A program made the translations under genes and the position numbers. The notes below the pieces were generated by a model. It did not search any database, was not told the origin of the DNA, and was given only the letters and a program-made list of their open reading frames with translations. Below, in pieces: positions 1 to 11,713 of a stretch of 64,000 bases of DNA (within the stretch, counting starts at the first letter, position 1; every line of letters starts with the position of its first letter). The DNA comes from Limnoperna fortunei. Taxonomy: Eukaryota; Mollusca; Bivalvia; Mytilida; Modiolidae. The stretch spans positions 14,388,275 through 14,452,274 of the forward strand of contig OX104123.1 in NCBI GenBank assembly GCA_944474755.1. Direction: 5' to 3'.

Positions 1-935
1 TCTTTACGTGGCGATAGATCCTTGTACGTGTTTGTACAGTAATATTTTGTTGAAGAATGCGAGGTTCCCAACGTACTGTTTTGGTACTATAAATTTTAAC
101 AGATTTCCTTCTTTTAAGCAACCCGTGTGACTATCGCCAGTGTTTACATGAAAAAAGACACATATATACATATATTGGCAAAATTTCGTGCAGCAGAAAT
201 GTGCATAAAAGGTAGGGCCATTGCGTTTAAAATACAGAGAAGCTATAAATAAAACCTTGTCACGTGATCATCAAGGGAAATCCTTGCAAAATGAAAGTAG
301 GTCAAAATCCATAAAAAAGTACCCCCTTTAAGCTGTTATTGTCAAAATCGAAAATATCCTCGTTGTTTGACTGTTTTGTGTATTGGAAGATTGATTTCTT
401 TAATGCATGTATTTGTTGTATATTTCTCGTAGGCAGCCTTAACATACCCGCGTACAAGACTTAATTTAGCTGAAAATCTTAAATGTCTGTTATTTTTTAT
501 TGGTCTGTGTTTAAAATAGCACCAATCCATTTAATACTCAAATGATATGACTGCAACACGTAGAAAATATCGTTGAAAAAGAAAATATCATTATAACAAT
601 AGCAATAAGTTGTCAAGTCATCAGCATAATATTTCTTTAAGGACAACACTGATTTTGTTTCACAACTAAATCATTATGCCATTTAGAATCATCAGCAATG
701 GATTGGTGCAAATAATACATGATTGTTACTTAATTGCAGGTGTCGGGCAACTTCTGTAGTCACCAAATTAGGATTGCAGTCACCTGTACTCGATTTCACT
801 GGTGCTGATATATATATATCTATATATATATATATAGACTCGACTAAACATAGACCAGGAAACATCTCGTTATTTGAAAGGGACCAGAAGAAGAAAATTG
901 TAGAAAAGATGATATTCTGCTACAAGCACTACTTT
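1..935. other. AT-rich stretch without a recognised gene
   Basis: No frame here resembles a known family. A 62-codon basic open frame lies on the minus strand at 342-530, but nothing around it (splice signals, motifs) supports it. A short TA-rich simple repeat lies at about 808-837. The right edge, 936-945, is the target duplication of the next repeat. Confidence 0.5.
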
Positions 936-945
936 CATTAAACAT

Positions 946-1456
946 TGATTGATTAATTAATGGTGTTTAACGCCAGAGCAGCAATATTTCAGCTATGTTC
1001 AGGCGATGAACATGAAATGGATGATAAAATGAAAATGAAATGATGATGAATGAAAATGGGATGGTACACAAGGAAAAATAGGGGTAACGGATTTAAGATT
1101 GCCACTGGCAAATGGGAGGATGGATAGGGTCGGGCAATTTAGCCTCCTGTAGCGGGATCGAAATCCCTCCTCATAGCGAATACTACAGCAGCGTTCTTTA
1201 ACGTGCGAGGAACGTGCCATTTTTCCCAACACGGTGCTCTAATATGGTTTCCGGTCAGGTTTTCCGTATTATGGCCCGACAACCCCAGCTTGCCAGGGGT
1301 ACTCCATTCAGCCACCTGGGGCCCACATCCCAGTCGGTCTTTAGGCAAACCGAACTGACACGCCGGTCAAGGCACTGGGCGCTATATAGTCGCCTTTTAC
1401 GACAAGCTAGCGCGACTGCGGTCTATTCTTTTAGCCACCCGGATCCCGCACGGGGC
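946..1456 (-). repeat. 511-bp SINE-like retroposon, copy 1
   Basis: This is one of three near-full copies in the window (also about 5244-5752 and 36561-37060). Read on the minus strand it begins with a GC-rich head (GCCCCGTGCGGGATCC) and ends in a tail domain with AGCTGAAATATTGCTGCTC-like and GCGTTAAACACC-like blocks, followed by an AATCAATCA-type tail. It is flanked by a perfect 10-bp target duplication CATTAAACAT at 936-945 and 1457-1466. Direct repeats plus a simple-repeat tail point to target-primed retrotransposition. No protein is encoded; the open frames inside it are chance. The tail matches that of the LINE at 40-52 kb. Confidence 0.85.
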
Positions 1457-1466
1457 CATTAAACAT

Positions 1467-3646
1467 AATACTTTGATCAGTACAAACTAATGAAAGGCTC
1501 TAATGCAGGGCAGAAATTTGCCTTCTTATACATTTGGGTTGCCAATTTAGATACTGAAAATCAGGAAACAAAAGTCTTTGTTAATTTTTATGTTTTTATG
1601 ACCTCGCAAATTTATGTCCGTCTGTATGTAGTGAATTTTCATATATTTAAGTCCCCAACTTCCTGTTTTTTGTATAAAAATTCGGTTAAGATTTACTTTG
1701 AAACATTTCATGAGTACTGTTTGAAACTCGCAAGAGTGTTTTAGTATGATGCATAGTACGTTCTTAGCAGTTTTCAGACCTGCTGGACCCCCAACCTAAT
1801 GTTTGCAGTTGGGCATCAGTGGCCTATGACATGTGTTTTTTATTCAGAGTTTCATTATGCCATCAGTACGTGTCCATCGTCTGTTGTTGTCATTCATCTG
1901 GAGCTGGTTTGTGTAAAAAATTTTCTCGCCTGTAACCAATTCGACTTCAACTTTGCAAGAATGATTTACGAATAACTGAATACAAATGTTCCGTATTTTG
2001 AAGTGATTAAAAACAAGGGGTCATTTCCCATAATTTTTGTTAACTAACAGCACATGTAATAGTTTTAATATATGCGTAATTACACATTATAAATATTATT
2101 TTAAACAGCAATTAAAACACAGCAGGTTGCAAATAGAAATTAAACAATAAAATTAAAATACACTTTCAGTGTTTGTACTATACATGACTACCAATGTATG
2201 GAACTTAGATTATTGCTGGCAGTGAGTAATCTCACTTTGAAGAAGCTAAGGGCCATTCTGTTTTATCATTGTCTATCCTCTTTCATTCAATATATAAGTC
2301 ATAATAGTTTTTCTTACCAGTTACACACCATTGCAATTATGTGTTTAGTATTTCAAAAATTAATCATATCTATAAATTGACTATATACTAACTTTCAATA
2401 ATTAAAAATAATTATGTTCTTATCTATAGATTGACTGTATACTTGGCTTTAATAAATCATGATGTATTCATTTTCATTTATTGTGTTTTATATCTATTAT
2501 ACTAATGCCTAGTAATTCATTTATAATCACCATTCTTATTATGTTTTACATTTTATTTACGTCTGTTTAATGTACGGACGTTTTACAGACGTTATGATAA
2601 ACGTCCGTTTCTAAAACGGATGTAAAACAAGACTATTCACGGATATTAGTTGCACATCCGTAGCTATTTTTCCTGTGCAATATTAGCGTTTCACCAGACG
2701 TCGTCGGAAGGACAATGTTAAGCGTCAATGGACAAGTTAAGTATACCTCGGGAGCATTACCGACAGTTAAAAAGAACATGAAACAAAGATTTACAGCTAA
2801 AGGCGCTTCAAATTTACATGGTATTATTTGTGTTTGCTAGTTTTACATTTGTTGCACGCTTGCTTTTGTGATGTGTCATGGTTTGTTTAATGTCAAACTT
2901 TTAAAATACCCGGTTTCTGCGTATCGACCGACTCAATGAAAAACGATCTATTCATTCTTTTTTAACTGTTAGAGGTTTAATGTCAAACTTTAAAAATTCC
3001 TGTATTTTTGTGTATCGACCGACTCACTAAAATACTATTCATTTTTTTAAATTCCCAGACGTTTTCTTCCTATTTAACGGAACATTTTAAAACAATATAA
3101 TACATTTTGCATTGTAGACAACAATAATTCACCATCCTACCTATCCTGTCTGAAGGCAAACCAACAATTTGTTAAGGATGGCAAAACACATCACACATTG
3201 GGTTATTTTGCAATCAACATATCCCAGAAATGTATTGGCGAGCGGTTTTCTGCATAAAAAATGTGTATTTGGTATCTTTTCATTTTGATTTCAATTAATC
3301 TTTCTCATTGTACTGGTATTTGTCTTCAAAAGCAATCGCCTCTATATCTTCCAATGTATATAAATGTTTCAGCTCATATTTTATTAATGCTAATAAATAT
3401 AGACAAGAATAATTTAATTCACTGGTTCCCATTTCAAAGAAAAGAAGTAGACTAGCTGCTTTACTGAAGTAAGATGGCCACATTTTATCATCACATTTGG
3501 CATTCAAGGATGCTATCAAAGCTGTCACACCCAGTAACCCAATGAGCAGGCCACGACTTTGCTGATTGGTATTTATAATCTTTACAGTAAATCACATAGA
3601 ACGAAAAAAATGCTACTTAGAACATGTTCTATTCTACTTCTTCAAG
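1467..3646. other. Non-coding AT-rich interval
   Basis: No convincing gene is visible. A small imperfect hairpin rich in the word ACGT lies near 2560-2630, and a tandem duplication lies at 2885-3060 (listed separately). Several short open frames overlap on both strands near 3.26-3.53 kb without motifs or splice support. Confidence 0.45.
2885..3060. repeat. Tandem duplication, period about 90 bp
   Basis: The block starting GTTTAATGTCAAACTTT at 2885 recurs at 2975, and both copies contain GTGTATCGACCGACTCA-like sequence. The copies differ by several substitutions, so this is an old local duplication. No function is evident. Confidence 0.6.
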
Positions 3647-6124
3647 TCATTATTCCTACAAGGATTTGAGGTATCAGATGGCTCTCACATCTGGAGAGAT
3701 TACTTTGCATATTTTCAGAGGCTACCAAGCTTTTGCTATTCAGCTGCCATCTGCATCACGTGAAAATGCGGAGGCAAAAGACAGCCAGACCAGCAACCTT
3801 TTGCAACTCAAGGTGAATTTTGATAGCACATATTTACCTTTCGTTGGGATTGTTTTTTGCTTTAAAATTAACACGATACTGCTGATGTGTTGCAATATAA
3901 TAGTGTAGCTACAATCTGAATCTAAGCAAAAGATCTTCGATAAAATTATTTCCTCCATATTCATGTATACAATTATGTCTCGCAAGTCTCATATGAAAAA
4001 ATATTAAAGATTGGCCTATGCTTTTATGGCCACCTAGCGGAGGTAAAAAACTATGTGTTTTATTAAAGTTTAAATTATCAGGATGTTGTTGTCGATGTCT
4101 TAATGAGACTCAAAGTATCTACGGAAATCTGGAATCTCTTGGCAATGCCTACACCAGAGTCTATGTCACAACAAAAAACACAAAAGTAATCTGAAGCAGC
4201 AAGTACAATACAAGATGCAAATCATTGCATGTATAGTAAAAGTTAATTATATGCTACCTTATACTTATTTTGCACACCCTTAATTGAACTACATCAGTGT
4301 TACCTTATTATGATCCTAATCCTAACTTCTGTTTTACTAGTCATAAGTTTTATGTTGATTATAGCGAAAACTGCAACTTTAAAAATTAAATCAAGATATA
4401 CTCTCTTTCAGAGACTAGATGAACGGTTCTCAATGTCAGATCCTGTTATTGATGCAACTAAGATTGTTGGATTTAATAACGGGCCAGCAGCAAAGGATGG
4501 GTTATGTATAATTTTCTTTTTCTTTTTCAATTTTTGTTATAAATTAAAGTCTGTAACACCTTAAGTAAAACTGTAAATTACTACATTAATCTAAAGGATC
4601 GACAAGTCCTATAAATCATTTAATTTTCAGAAATTGTCTGATGGCACCTTATAGGAATTATTGTACTTGACCAACAGTTTTAAAGAAATGTTTCGTTTTT
4701 GCCCAGTAACGTAAAAGCTATAACAACTAGACCGAAACTGTAAATTGTAAAAAATTAAATATAGTTAAAGTAATTTGTGTTCCAAGTGAGCGTTTAGAGG
4801 CTCCTTGGAGCCTCTAGTTTTCCGTGGAAAACTCTGTTGAATATATTCGTCTCAAGTTTTTATTTAAGCACATCATGCATTTTATTCATTTCAGGGGAAG
4901 AAATAGACTCGGGGAAACAGTACAAAGATTCAAACAGCTGTAAGAATGTGGATGTTTTAGAACTGCCGCAGTGCATGCAAACCTCAAGACGACTGACCGT
5001 TATAGACTGACTGGTCAGTCTCGTGACTTTTTTTAGGGTACCAAGCAAAACTGTATGTGAGGCCTATACAAAGGAATATTTTTCTACTGACCCTATTCAA
5101 ACCCAGACATCAGCTTCCAGTAGGGAAAAGATTGAATGTCAGAAATGTTGTAAGATGTTTACTTTAAAGGATTTGAGAGGTCATATTGATGAGTACTGTA
5201 CTTCCAGCAAAACAAGCGATACTGATGGGGAAGAACATCCTGATTGATTGATTAATGGTGTTTAACGCCCGAGCAGCAATATTTCAGCTATATTCAGGCG
5301 ATGAACATGAAATGGATGATAAAATGAACATGAAATGATGATGAATGAAAATGGGATGGGACACAAGGAAAAATAAGGGTAACGGATTTTAGATTGCCAC
5401 TGGCAAATGGGAGGATGGATAGGGTCGGGCAATTTAGCCTCCTGTAGCGGGATCGAAATCCCTACTCATAGCGAATACTACAGCAGCGTTCTTTAACGTG
5501 CGAGGAACGTGGCATTTTCCCAACACGGTGCACTAATATGGTTTGCGGTCAGGTTTTCCGTATTATGGCCTGACACCCCAGCTTGCCAGGGGTACCCCAT
5601 TCAACCACCTGGGGCACACATCCCAGTCGGTCTTTAGGCAAACCGACCTGACACGCCGGTCAGGGTACTGGGCGCTATTTAGTCGCCTTTTACGACAAGC
5701 CAGCGCGACTGCGGTCTATTCTTTTAGCCACCCGGATCCCGCACGAGGCTATCTTTGAAGATCTTGATAATGTTGATTTGTGTGTGAACAATGAAATGAA
5801 TTTGCCGAACTCAAATGTCCTGTCCTGAATGTTAAAAATGCACAGAAAATTCAACCTGCACAAGTACTCAAAATCTAATAAACGATGCAATTCAAAAATG
5901 TATCAACCAAGAGTTCTCAGATCCTGTCGAAATTTTGAGGTTCTGACAGAGTCATATAAATACAGCAGGAAAACTTGAAACAGGGGATAGTGACAGTGTC
6001 AACATTGAGGACATTAATGATACAGATGAAAAAAACTTTATTATTATAGATAGGAATCATGTTTTGGGAACAGCACTGGAAGAAATCAGTTCTATCAAAG
6101 ATGAAGACATCACAAAAATTAGAG
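3647..6124 (+). CDS. Partial C2HC zinc-finger protein gene, exon split by a repeat
   Basis: A plus-strand exon chain can be joined in one reading phase: 3647-3812 (pyrimidine-rich acceptor, donor GTGAAT), 4412-4500 (acceptor TTTCAG), 4895-4939 (acceptor TTTCAG, donor GTAAGA), 5037 to about 5243. The phases agree at all three junctions. The last exon encodes a zinc-finger-like C-x2-C-x12-H-x4-C motif (CQKCCKMF then HIDEYC), spelled at about 5137-5200. It then runs into a 511-bp repeat at about 5244-5752, and acidic coding resumes near 5756 (FEDLDNVDLC). A further acidic exon is likely at 5984-6124 (donor GTACAG). The family is not recognised; the finger type occurs in ubiquitin-ligase-like and transposon-derived proteins. 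The upstream start is not found, and because of the repeat this copy is probably broken or alternatively spliced. Confidence 0.5.
5244..5752 (-). repeat. 511-bp SINE-like retroposon, copy 2
   Basis: Very similar to the copy at 946-1456 along its length and in the same orientation (AATC-type tail at the low-coordinate end). It lies inside what looks like a coding exon. A clear target duplication is not visible, unlike the other two copies, so one edge may be eroded. Confidence 0.8.
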
Positions 6125-6322
6125 GTACAGTTTAATGTGAAGTAAGTAAGCATAAGATTGAGGTCAATAACTGCTCAATTGGTTCACATGTCCTTTAGTC
6201 GTTATAAATGCAAAGATTTTACATGTTGTTTAAAGCGGCAACTCAATGTAGCTTTTATGACAGACCTGACAATGATTTAGCTGTCCAGCATCTCCTTAGT
6301 AGATTTAATCGCTATACCTCTC

Positions 6323-7009
6323 ATGAAAGCCAACATAATTCTCGTCATCATCGGGAATGCAGTCCGAATCTGGCCGGAGGACGAAGACGTTAATCCCCGT
6401 CCAGGGAAGAGGCTACACACTGAACCCGGCGATACTGGGGTGTCAGTGCCAATCAGAATTCCAGTTCCAGTGGAAACGGAACAGCCTAGTACAAGCCAGG
6501 AGGGAGCGTGCGGGGGAGCACAGCCCTCATCTCAGGAGGAGAAAACAAATAAATCATTGGGGAAGGAATCACCTTGTTTGGTTGCAGGATGCGTATTTCG
6601 TACGAGAAAACTCCGCAAACATGTAGTTCAAAAACATCTACCGCCTTTATTGACCGATAAACAGACGGAAGCGCAGAAGCAAAGTCCAGAGTTTCAAAGG
6701 GAAATCGGAAGATTGTTACAGGAACTGGCCAGGACTCTATGTGGCCAGTCAGCTAAGGTCAAACACTTAGTGGATTATGTGAATGCACGGTGCAGGATAC
6801 CGCACGATTCAAAAATAAAAGCGGAGGACTGTTTTTAGCTGCTCGCACTGTGTAACGAGATGGACTGGGATGAGCCGGATTATTTTAGGCTCCACCCAAT
6901 CAACTGCAATGCGACACTATCGTATTGGCGTGTCATGATGCACTTGATGAGAATGCTACAGCCATGGCAACTGGATATGTTGAAGGGTTGGTACTACCCG
7001 GACGTTTAG
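6323..7009 (+). pseudogene. C2H2-like retroelement-type ORF with in-frame amber
   Basis: The open frame runs from 6323 to a TAG at 6836-6838, then continues in the same frame to a TAG at about 7007-7009. Both halves look coding; the second part has LHPINCNATLSYW and ends GWYYPDV. The first part is polar and proline-rich around residues 15-70. It then has a C-x4-C ... H-x4-H motif (CLVAGC, HVVQKH) in a basic context, and a helical segment. I have seen similar fingers in repetitive bivalve proteins but cannot name the family. The single amber suggests a decayed copy; readthrough is possible but unsupported. The true start may lie upstream, since the first methionine sits in hydrophobic sequence. 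Confidence 0.45.
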
Positions 7010-7202
7010 TCGGGATATGGACACACAGTAGTATATGGGAGGAAATCTTAGCGGCTGCGGCTTTTCCACGCTAGGGTGGCGTTAGTGGATTTGATATTTG
7101 TCATAGGTAGTTGAGTGGTTGTATATTGGCTGTATATACGTTTCATCATGTTGGTGTCATTTTACTCCAGGAAGGAGGACTCTTCTATCTATCCCGTCTC
7201 GG

Positions 7203-7224
7203 CACGGGGGGGGGGGGGGGGGGT
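7203..7224. repeat. Poly-G tract
   Basis: A run of about 18 G residues follows GGCAC. It is a simple-sequence tract and a likely site of length polymorphism or assembly error. A similar run lies at about 16257-16273. Confidence 0.8.
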
Positions 7225-7659
7225 GTTACTTAGTTGTTAATATCGTTACTTGGTAGTTATGTAGTAGTTTTAGGTAGAGTTAATTTCTAATGAATTCAGA
7301 AATTTACTGTTTTTTAAGATGGTGTCTTTACTTAGGTCCTTGTGATAGGAGCTAGGATCCGCGAGGGATTGTTTTTAAGTAACGGTAGAAGTCACAGTCC
7401 CTGTGGAGTACCTCGTTAGGGAATTGTTATACTCGGCACAGGGGTCCCGCGCTGAAGAAAATGTCTTTTCTATTATACAACAACTCTTTAGTAATAATTA
7501 AAGCAGGTATTGAATATATAAAAAAAATGTCAGTAGTTAAATTAACCATAAAATTAAATAATTGTAATTCCAAATGAATGTACTTTATTCTATGTCACTG
7601 CCGCTCCAAGTATATAGTTCTTTGTTATAATTCAAACATTATTTTCAAAACTGCATATA

Positions 7660-8660
7660 GGGGGTATATAGGAATCACCCTGTCTGTCTGTCCGTCTGTC
7701 CACACACACCGTAAGCGCAACTCCTCCTAAACCGCTTGATGGATTTTAATGAAACTTTACAGAAAGGATGTACACCATATGGAGATGGCCATGAAGAATT
7801 TTCATTGCTGTCGTGCATCATTAAAGGGAGATAATTGGACTTAGATTTTTTTAAAGCAGGGGTATCCTTCGTGAGCTCTCTCACAGTATTTCTTGTTGAA
7901 CTTCAATATATCGTCAAATTCCAGTTCATGTTTTTCCAGATTTTAACACATCATTTCACTATATTCGATAATTTGCGCATGTGCAACAAATTTTGTTGAC
8001 AATTTCATCCATTTGTTGATGTTGTAAAATTAACCAACTGTCACAAAAAAGCAAGTAAAATCGTGATATTGTAGTGAAATCAAAAGATTGGAAGAAAGTT
8101 TAACAACTAAAAATAACCATTAAATACCTCGAAATAAAAAGTATATTTTATGCATGGCTGTATAAATTTGTATTTTATATAGACAATGTTAAATCAAAAA
8201 TGAAAAAAAAAGAGACTACAGATGAAGAAGAACTGAAACAAAAGAAAAAAGGTAATTTAATCAGACATGAATATAAATTTAAAGAAAAGTTTAAGTAAAA
8301 AAATTAAAGGACTCACTCTTAAATAATCGTAATCAAGTCTTTTTGGATTTAGGCCACTCAGAATTTATTTCATTTCCTCAGACTTCAACTCTATTTAAAG
8401 GAGTGAGCAAGCAAATTTTTTTTTATTAATTATACAATTTGTTTGGGGGTATATATAGGAATCACCCTGTCTGTTTGTCTGCATACATCGTGTACGCAAA
8501 ACCTCTAAACCGCTCAGCAGATTTTGATGGAATTTTACATCAAATGTAGATGTGCATCAAGAAGTTTCATAGCTCTCCGATATTATTCACGGGAAATAAT
8601 TGGACTTTTTAAATATATACTATTCAATGGGAGACCTCGTAAGCGCAACTCCTCCTAAAT
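7660..8660. repeat. Two diverged copies of a dispersed non-coding repeat
   Basis: Blocks near 7660-7840 and 8445-8660 share GTATATAGGAATCACCCTGT-type sequence, a TCTGTCTGTCC run, then AAACCGCT and GATTTT-ATG-AATTTTACA. A more diverged relative lies near 11826-11900, and a GTCCGTCCGT-containing one at about 15590-15850. They are non-coding. The first exon of the BEN-like gene (8183-8251) lies between the two copies. Confidence 0.55.
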
Positions 8661-11499
8661 CACTTGAATTTTTAAAAAGATTTTTTTCTAGTTTCTGATT
8701 ATTTTTTAATTTTGAAGAAAATAACTGAACTATTTTTCTTTCCTGCAGAACTTGCTATGGAGAAAAAGAAGAAAAAAGAAGCAATGGTTCAGGCTGCTCA
8801 TCAAATGGCTGAAAAACTATATGCCAGCTCAGTCGAATGTAGTTCTAATAGTTTGTCAGCATGTGTAAGTACATGTACTTTAACAGTGTCTAACAATGTA
8901 GGAAATTCGTGTGTGTCTCAGACTAATATGGCTAATTTGCATTCAGCACATACATGTTTGTCCATTCCTTCACCTTTTTTGTATTCATTACCCAACCCAA
9001 GTGCATCTTCTTTGCATGCAGTAACTTCCCCCCAGTGTCTCACTGCCTGCACCTACTTTGCATGCAGTACCGTCCCCTAGTGTCTCACTGCCTGCACCTA
9101 CTTTGCATGCAGTACCCTCCCCCAGTGTCCCACTGCCTGCACCTTCTTCGCATGCAGTACCTTTCCCCAGTGTCTCACTGTCGGCACCTACTTTGCATGC
9201 AATACCGTCCACTAGTGTCTCACTGCCTGCACCTACTTTGCATCCAGTACCATCCCCCAGTGTCTCACTGTCTGCACCTAATTTGCATCCAGTACCTTCC
9301 CCCAGTGTCTCACAGCCTGCACCTACTTTGCATGCAGTACCCTCCCCCAGTGTCCCACTGTCTGCACCTTCTTTGCATGCAGTACCCTCCCCCAGTGTCT
9401 CACTGCCTGCACCTACTTTGCATTCAGTACCTTCCCCCAGTGTCTCACTGTCTGCATCTACTTTGCATTCAGTACCTTCCCCCAGTGTCTCACTGCCTGC
9501 ATCTACTTTGCATTCAGTACCTTCCCCCAGTGTCTCACTGCCTGCACCTACTTTGCATGCAGTACCCTCTCCCAGTGTCTCACTGTCTGCAACAAACTTG
9601 CATATGATGCATAGTACTCCAAACAAACCCTTTGAGGTATATAACAATGTGTCCTTTTCCCCAATACTAAATAGAAATAACGTAAATGACTGTAGCATAG
9701 GGCAGGCCATGTCTGACTCATTTGCAGTGCTTAATAATAATGATGATGATGATTCCTGCATTACTGGAGGCTATTCATCCTGTTCTTATACAGACACCCA
9801 GTCATCTTGTACAGATGTTCTCATGCTCTCCTGTGAAAACTGTACTAATGTACAGTTGGAAAATAATGACCTCAAACATCAAATTAAACTTTTGGAAGAA
9901 GAGAATGAGAGCTTGAGAAAAAGGTTAAAAGGTAGAATATCAATTTGAAAATTGGAATTCCAATCTTTTCACCCTCATTTATGTGCTTTTAACATGCAAT
10001 TGCTAGATATCAAACTGACACAATACAATTTATATAGAATTAACTCTCATAGTAAATGGCTAAACTTGACTATAATTGATGAGACTTTTAATGGTTCAAA
10101 CATAAAAGGGGATTTCTGTTTCACTGCTAGCAAGTAAAATCTGCACACATTGATTTTATCAGTTACATAATATTCATTTTTTATTTATTTTTTTTTGCAG
10201 AAAACCATGAGAACAGCTTAACCATGTCAACAGGTTCATTATCTGAAAAGCCAAGGGAAAGGCAATATAAGCCCAAGACCAAGACACAGACTGACTTAGC
10301 TGACTATGTAAGTATAGTAATTCTTACATTGTATATCCAAACCTAGTAATTTAATTTGATATTTTTGTCTACCAATTTTTGGTCTAATGATGTTTGTTAA
10401 CCACTTTGGTCATTGTTGGTACACTTTTGGTGTTAAATGAATAAATCATTATTATTTTGGAACAAATAATAAAAGTTGAAAAGGGCAGAATGTGTGAATA
10501 ATGTTTTATTGCTTGGAAGTTGATCAGCTATCATTATGAAACTTTGATTGAACATGCTGTGTTAATAAAACTTGGTAAATTTTAATATAATTACATGTAC
10601 ATATATTTATTTAAAAATATGTATTTTATAAATGCAATATGCATTCTTGTATTTAATAGCACAACCCTATAAAAGGGTATAGTTCATCCGTGTATTTTTA
10701 TGTGGTGACACTTCTTTTACAGTATGAAGTAAAAGATGGGGATCAGCTCCAAAATGGGTTTGTTCTTCTGGCACCAGGAGCAACCATTGCAGTCAAGCCA
10801 TTGTGGCTCCATGCCACTTTGGCTTCCGTCTCGAAAAAGAAAAGGAAAAACAATAAAGAGACAAAATCAGCGGAAGTTATAAAGAAACTTATTGATGGTT
10901 TCTTTGAACCTTGGGACCTGGCCATCAAGGGAGGAACAAAAGCATTCAGTGAAAACCCTATCTTTAAAAGTTTGAGATGTAAGAAATTTTTCTTTGTTTT
11001 ATCAGCATTTTGCTGTACATCAATCTCAAATTAAGAGGTACATAGTGTATGCATGCACCTTAAAGTTCTTTAATTGAAAAAAAAAAAAGAATATGATAAG
11101 AGCTAGTGTCATTTGTTTATAAACTATATATTGTTACATGTATATAATATGAGGCAGGTTTAAACTGTGACACCCCCAAAGTTACAACCTATCTTTAAAT
11201 ATTTTACAAGCTTAAAAAAAAGTTGAAAATGTTTTCGTGTAATGCAATATATTTTTAAAAAATGATATTCGAAAATAAACAGACTATACATGTAGCTTAA
11301 TTTTTGTGGGTCGTCATGTATGCGTTTCAAGACATATATAAAATTTGCAAATAAAAAACATTTAAAAGACTTCAGGAAAATAGGAGTGAAAAAAGTATAA
11401 AAAAGAAAGAATGAATTAATGATAAATGAAAAGGATTCTTGGAAACAATATCTATTTAACAGAAAAAATGTTCAGTAGTCTACATGTTAAATACTTACT

Positions 11500-11547
<48 letters not shown>

Positions 11548-11713
11548 TGCATTCAATTTAATGAGATGTACATGTGACATATCATTTTTTTTATTTTCAG
11601 GTTATGCAGAACACAAATTGAACATGGACCACGCCATGTTCAATCGTTTTTGGTCCGAAAAAATGTCATCTGCCAAGTTAACTGTTAAGAGACTTAAAGA
11701 AGCCAGGAAATGA
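8183..11713 (+). CDS. BEN-like protein with 45-bp coding minisatellite (five exons, 5' end missing)
   Basis: Exons 8183-8251, 8749-9931, 10201-10307, 10723-10978 and 11601-11713 all have GT-AG borders and compatible phases, ending at a TGA. Order of features: Lys/Glu-rich start; Ser/Thr-rich segment; about 13 copies of a 15-residue Pro/Ser-rich unit; acidic stretch; leucine-zipper-like coil (LENNDLKHQIKLLEEENESL, about 9850-9920); basic linker; C-terminal domain with KKLIDGFFEPWDLA, then a conserved Trp/Lys/Arg helix ending KRLKEARK. Coil plus this terminal domain fits the BEN family (DNA binding, chromatin), by pattern only. The first coding exon is not found; 8183 begins mid-codon. One repeat unit carries a +1 C insertion near 9032, so the frame 5' of it ends at 9080 while the downstream frame is open from there to the zipper. 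Confidence 0.65.
9012..9600 (+). repeat. Coding minisatellite, 45-bp unit, about 13 copies
   Basis: Units start CTTTGCATGCAGTACC and continue CCCCCAGTGTCTCACTGCC. A 45-bp period equals 15 codons, so the array keeps frame; encoded units read LHAVPSPSVSLPAPT with variants. Unit 1 is 46 bp, with six C instead of five and AACTT in place of ACCCT. The array is open in other frames and on the opposite strand simply because of the period. Confidence 0.95.
11505..11545. repeat. (CA)n/(TA)n microsatellite
   Basis: CACACACA is followed by about 35 bases of alternating TA. It lies in the last intron of the BEN-like gene, about 55 bases upstream of the acceptor at 11600. Confidence 0.9.

Noticed and set aside
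1214..1462. ORFs within the 511-bp repeats (also 5543-5758, 36470-36814, 36669-36878)
   Set aside because: They lie within a non-coding retroposon, are not conserved as protein between copies, and occur on both strands.
8954..9607. 217-codon ORF in another frame of the minisatellite
   Set aside because: A 45-bp period keeps several frames open; this frame has no splice-compatible neighbours, whereas the chosen frame joins the later exons in phase.
8988..9761. 257-codon minus-strand ORF over the minisatellite
   Set aside because: Same reason: an antisense reading of a repeat whose period is a multiple of three.
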